Below, piece after piece: positions 5,976 to 7,783 of a stretch of DNA of 7,783 bases. Under the pieces are notes generated by a model. The model was given only the letters and a program-made list of their open reading frames with translations. It was not told the DNA's origin and did no database searches. This DNA comes from Paracoccaceae bacterium (GTDB lineage: Bacteria > Pseudomonadota > Alphaproteobacteria > Rhodobacterales > Rhodobacteraceae), in the NCBI GenBank assembly GCA_002683355.1, contig NYTF01000029.1, positions 1-7,783 of the forward strand. The letters are read 5' to 3'. Positions within the stretch are counted from its first letter, which is position 1; the number at the start of each line of letters is the position of its first letter. The translations under genes were made by a program, and so were the position numbers.

Positions 5976-6941
5976 TTACATATTAGTTGATTTAAATTTC
6001 TCCATTAAATAAGGACCTGATCGAGTTGCTGGATATTTTGGCTTTTCTTCATCTGATAAGCAGCATGGAAGACACTTAATTTCTGCATCCCAGTTTGGTT
6101 GATGGAAGTAAGCTAATGATTGCCGTTTATCAGCGGTCCCTTTATTTACAACTCGGTGGAGTGTTGAGACCCAGCGATCATTTGTCCATGTGGCCATCAG
6201 ATCACCTATATTAATAATAAAAGTATTTGGAATAGCTGGTACCAGCTGCCATTCCCCATTGGGCATTAGGATTTCTAAACCAACCGAATTTTCCTCTGGC
6301 AATAATATGGTCAAACTCCCGTAATCGCTATGCGCACCAGCTCTTAATTGATTTTTTTTTGGTAATTCTTTTTGAGCTGGATAGTTTAATGCCCTTAGAG
6401 CGGAAATCGGTTGATTTATATATGGTTCAAAGTATGATTCCTTTAAATCCAAGGCAGACGCAAATACTTGCATTATTTTAGAAGCCAAAACTTCCATTTC
6501 CTGATAATATGCTGTCCAAGAACTTTTAAAATCAGTGGGAAAACTGGGCCAAATTGTTTTGGCATAGCAAAAAGCCAACGCGTCAGGATCTAAAATATTA
6601 TCTGGTTTAAAAAGTGGACCACCGTTGAAGCTTTCCTTTAGATCAGGTGGTGTATCTATTCCTTTTGATGCAGCTAAAGCCTCCTTACCTGGGCCTAGAT
6701 ACCCGTAAGGATAGCCATCATAAGGCGCTTTTGCCTCATTTTTTTCACTATTAGAAAGTAAGAAAAAAGTTTCTGCAGCTTTCCAAACATCTTGAATTAT
6801 GGATTTTTTCACACCGTGGTTTTTTATTGCTAAGAAACCGCTATTGCGACATATGTTATCTACGTCTTTGCTTATTTCTTTTTTTTTCGATCTAGTGGAT
6901 TTAAAGTACATTTCGAGATCAAATATTGGAAAATCTGCCAA
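5976..6941 (-). CDS. 2-oxoglutarate/Fe(II) oxygenase, isopenicillin N synthase-like
   Basis: This is a 321-residue non-heme iron oxygenase. The start is the TTG at 6941, because AAGGAG sits 6 nt before it. It gives the N terminus MADFPIFDLE, as is usual in this family. The longer frame from a TTG at 6962 would place the AAGGAG inside the coding region. The N-terminal DIOX_N domain (about 1-110) includes SGFLAIKNHG (34-43) and ends near LKESFNGGP. The C-terminal double-stranded beta-helix domain carries the iron triad His204, Asp206 (GAHSDYGSLT) and His262 (TLHRVV), and the co-substrate Arg273-x-Ser275 (RQS), which normally binds the 2-oxoglutarate C5 carboxylate. All key residues are intact, so it should be active, probably coupling 2-oxoglutarate decarboxylation to oxidation of a small molecule. 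The substrate is unknown; ethylene-forming, gibberellin-oxidase-like and IPNS-like labels in this family are not informative. It diverges from the peptidase gene, with a 12-bp inverted repeat between them. Confidence 0.91.
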   Translation of the reverse strand: MADFPIFDLEMYFKSTRSKKKEISKDVDNICRNSGFLAIKNHGVKKSIIQDVWKAAETFFLLSNSEKNEAKAPYDGYPYGYLGPGKEALAASKGIDTPPDLKESFNGGPLFKPDNILDPDALAFCYAKTIWPSFPTDFKSSWTAYYQEMEVLASKIMQVFASALDLKESYFEPYINQPISALRALNYPAQKELPKKNQLRAGAHSDYGSLTILLPEENSVGLEILMPNGEWQLVPAIPNTFIINIGDLMATWTNDRWVSTLHRVVNKGTADKRQSLAYFHQPNWDAEIKCLPCCLSDEEKPKYPATRSGPYLMEKFKSTNM

Positions 6942-6947
6942 GAATAT

Positions 6948-6953
6948 CTCCTT
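6948..6953 (-). promoter_or_regulatory. ribosome binding site that selects the TTG start at 6941
   Basis: On the minus strand this reads AAGGAG, with a 6-nt spacer (ATATTC) to TTG. It is a near-perfect Shine-Dalgarno site and is the main reason for choosing the internal TTG over the TTG 21 nt further upstream, which is preceded only by T-rich sequence. Confidence 0.75.
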
Positions 6954-6982
6954 ACTTACCAAAAAAATAATATTACTAACTT

Positions 6983-7058
6983 ATATCTAAAATTATGTTT
7001 ACCATGTAGCATAAAATTGTTTAATTTAAGAAGTTGATTATGATTAAATTTTAGATAT
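6983..7058. repeat. perfect 12-bp inverted repeat in divergent control region
   Basis: ATATCTAAAATT (6983-6994) and AATTTTAGATAT (7047-7058) are exact reverse complements separated by 52 bp. The next base on either side does not pair. Each divergent gene therefore has the same 12-mer in the same orientation relative to its own transcription. The right copy ends 9 bp before the peptidase ATG, and the left copy ends 41 bp upstream of the oxygenase start codon. It could be paired binding sites of one regulator. A hairpin in a single transcript is less likely because of the long loop. Confidence 0.5.
7017..7044 (+). promoter_or_regulatory. candidate promoter for the M20 peptidase gene
   Basis: TTGTTT (7017-7022) and TATGAT (7039-7044, five of six matches) are 16 bp apart. 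Transcription would begin near 7051, inside the right copy of the 12-bp repeat, leaving a leader of under 20 nt. I could not find a comparable promoter for the oxygenase on the other strand. Confidence 0.4.
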
Positions 7059-7067
7059 GGGTGGATT

Positions 7068-7783
7068 ATGTCAGATTGGTCAAGCTTTCTTGCTAACGAA
7101 CAAGATAGGTTTTTGTCAGAATTAATGGAATTCGTTAAAATTCCATCGGTTTCAGCTTCTTCAGAATTTGAGAGTGATGTAGTCGATGCAGCCAACTGGG
7201 TGGCGCGGCGAATTACTCAGGCTGGAGGTGAGAATGTAGAAGTAATGCAAACTGGGGGTCACCCATGTGTATATGCAGATTGGATGCATGCGGGTGATAA
7301 TAAACCAACTATTTTAATTTATGGTCATTTTGATGTTCAACCGGCTGAACCCTATGAGCTTTGGGACACGCCTCCTTTTGATCCGAATGTCCGCGATGAT
7401 AAGATTTTTGGAAGGGGTGCGTCGGATGATAAAGGAGGAATGTTAATTCCAATTATCTCATTTGAAGCATTTAAAAAAACATCTGGGAAATTGCCAATTA
7501 ACATAAAGTTTTTATTTGAAGGGCAGGAAGAAATAGGCTCGCCTCAACTGCCTGAGTTTGTTGCAGCACATCGTAACAAATTGTCTTGTGATATGATCTT
7601 TTCTTCAGATGGTTTGCAGTGGACCGCAGATGAGCCAAACCTTGTTACAGGTTTAAAAGGATTAGTGGGTGCAGAGATAAAAGTTATAGGGCCAATAACT
7701 GATCAACATTCAGGGCTTCATGGCGGTGCTATAGCAAACCCTTTGATGGCCTTAAGTCAGTTGGTAAGCTCAATGAAGGACAG
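7068..7783 (+). CDS. M20 family metallopeptidase (dipeptidase type), 3' end cut by window edge
   Basis: The first 238 residues of a di-zinc M20 peptidase are present; the frame has no stop before the window ends. Dipeptidases of this group are usually about 450-480 residues, so about half is present. It hydrolyses dipeptides or other small amide substrates in the cytoplasm; no signal peptide is seen. Visible residues are metal ligand His87 and catalytic-helper Asp89 in YGHFDVQP, bridging Asp120 in GRGASDDKGG, general base Glu154 and metal ligand Glu155 in EGQEEIGSP, and metal ligand Asp181 in SSDG. The start of the dimerisation (lid) domain has DQHSGLHGG (212-220), whose His214 corresponds to the residue that reaches into the partner subunit in carnosine-dipeptidase-like enzymes. 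The ATG has GGTGG about 5 nt upstream. The specificity (CNDP2-like dipeptidase versus an amidohydrolase such as succinyl-diaminopimelate desuccinylase) favours the dipeptidase group because of the WDTPPFDP and EEIGSP motifs. Confidence 0.94.
   Translation, partial: MSDWSSFLANEQDRFLSELMEFVKIPSVSASSEFESDVVDAANWVARRITQAGGENVEVMQTGGHPCVYADWMHAGDNKPTILIYGHFDVQPAEPYELWDTPPFDPNVRDDKIFGRGASDDKGGMLIPIISFEAFKKTSGKLPINIKFLFEGQEEIGSPQLPEFVAAHRNKLSCDMIFSSDGLQWTADEPNLVTGLKGLVGAEIKVIGPITDQHSGLHGGAIANPLMALSQLVSSMKD

Noticed and set aside
6942..6962. Upstream TTG start for the oxygenase
   Set aside because: The added residues would encode the AAGGAG ribosome site itself (Lys-Glu), and the family normally begins close to the IPIIDL-like strand.
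6956..7195. 79-codon minus-strand frame over the start of the peptidase
   Set aside because: It is antisense to a clear M20 coding region and has no family resemblance. The same applies to the other small frames inside pgi, the sulfatase, the methyltransferase and the oxygenase.

Overview
The window is 7.8 kb of AT-rich, densely packed bacterial DNA (GC judged by eye, below 45%). It holds eight protein-coding genes. Six are complete, and the genes at both edges are cut by the window boundary. No rRNA, tRNA, CRISPR array, transposase, phage gene or long repeat is visible. The gene families, very short intergenic gaps, clear Shine-Dalgarno sites and use of GTG and TTG starts would fit a marine, genome-streamlined proteobacterium, most plausibly an alphaproteobacterium. 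That placement is inference from gene content only.

Layout from left to right: (1) the C-terminal three quarters or more of glucose-6-phosphate isomerase (1-1251, +); (2) a small glutathione S-transferase (1272-1877, -); (3) a crotonase-superfamily enzyme that looks more like an enoyl-CoA isomerase than a hydratase (2043-2798, +); (4) a signal-peptide-less formylglycine-type sulfatase or phosphonate monoester hydrolase-like enzyme (2811-4373, -); (5) a SAM methyltransferase of the Rv2258c-like winged-helix type (4393-5457, -), which sits upstream of the sulfatase and probably shares its transcript; (6) a single-domain rhodanese (5570-5968, +); (7) an isopenicillin-N-synthase-like 2-oxoglutarate/Fe(II) oxygenase (5976-6941, -); (8) the first half of an M20 metallopeptidase of the dipeptidase type (7068 to the right edge, +).

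The strands alternate almost gene by gene. This gives three convergent junctions with gaps of only 20, 12 and 7 bp and no recognisable intrinsic terminator. It also gives three divergent control regions of 165, 112 and 126 bp, which hold all the regulatory structure I can see. The best are a TTGACA-N17-TATTAA promoter with a 7-bp-arm dyad over its -10 element in front of the rhodanese gene, and a perfect 12-bp inverted repeat flanking the oxygenase/peptidase divergent promoter region.

The only likely operon is methyltransferase-sulfatase. The rest look like single-gene units of central metabolism (pgi), detoxification or sulfur handling (GST, rhodanese, sulfatase), fatty-acid or acyl-CoA metabolism, and peptide turnover. 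I do not see a clearly new multi-gene system. The nearest candidate is the methyltransferase/sulfatase pair diverging from the rhodanese behind an operator-like dyad. Two starts were moved from the longest open frame because of Shine-Dalgarno evidence: crotonase to GTG at 2043 and oxygenase to TTG at 6941.
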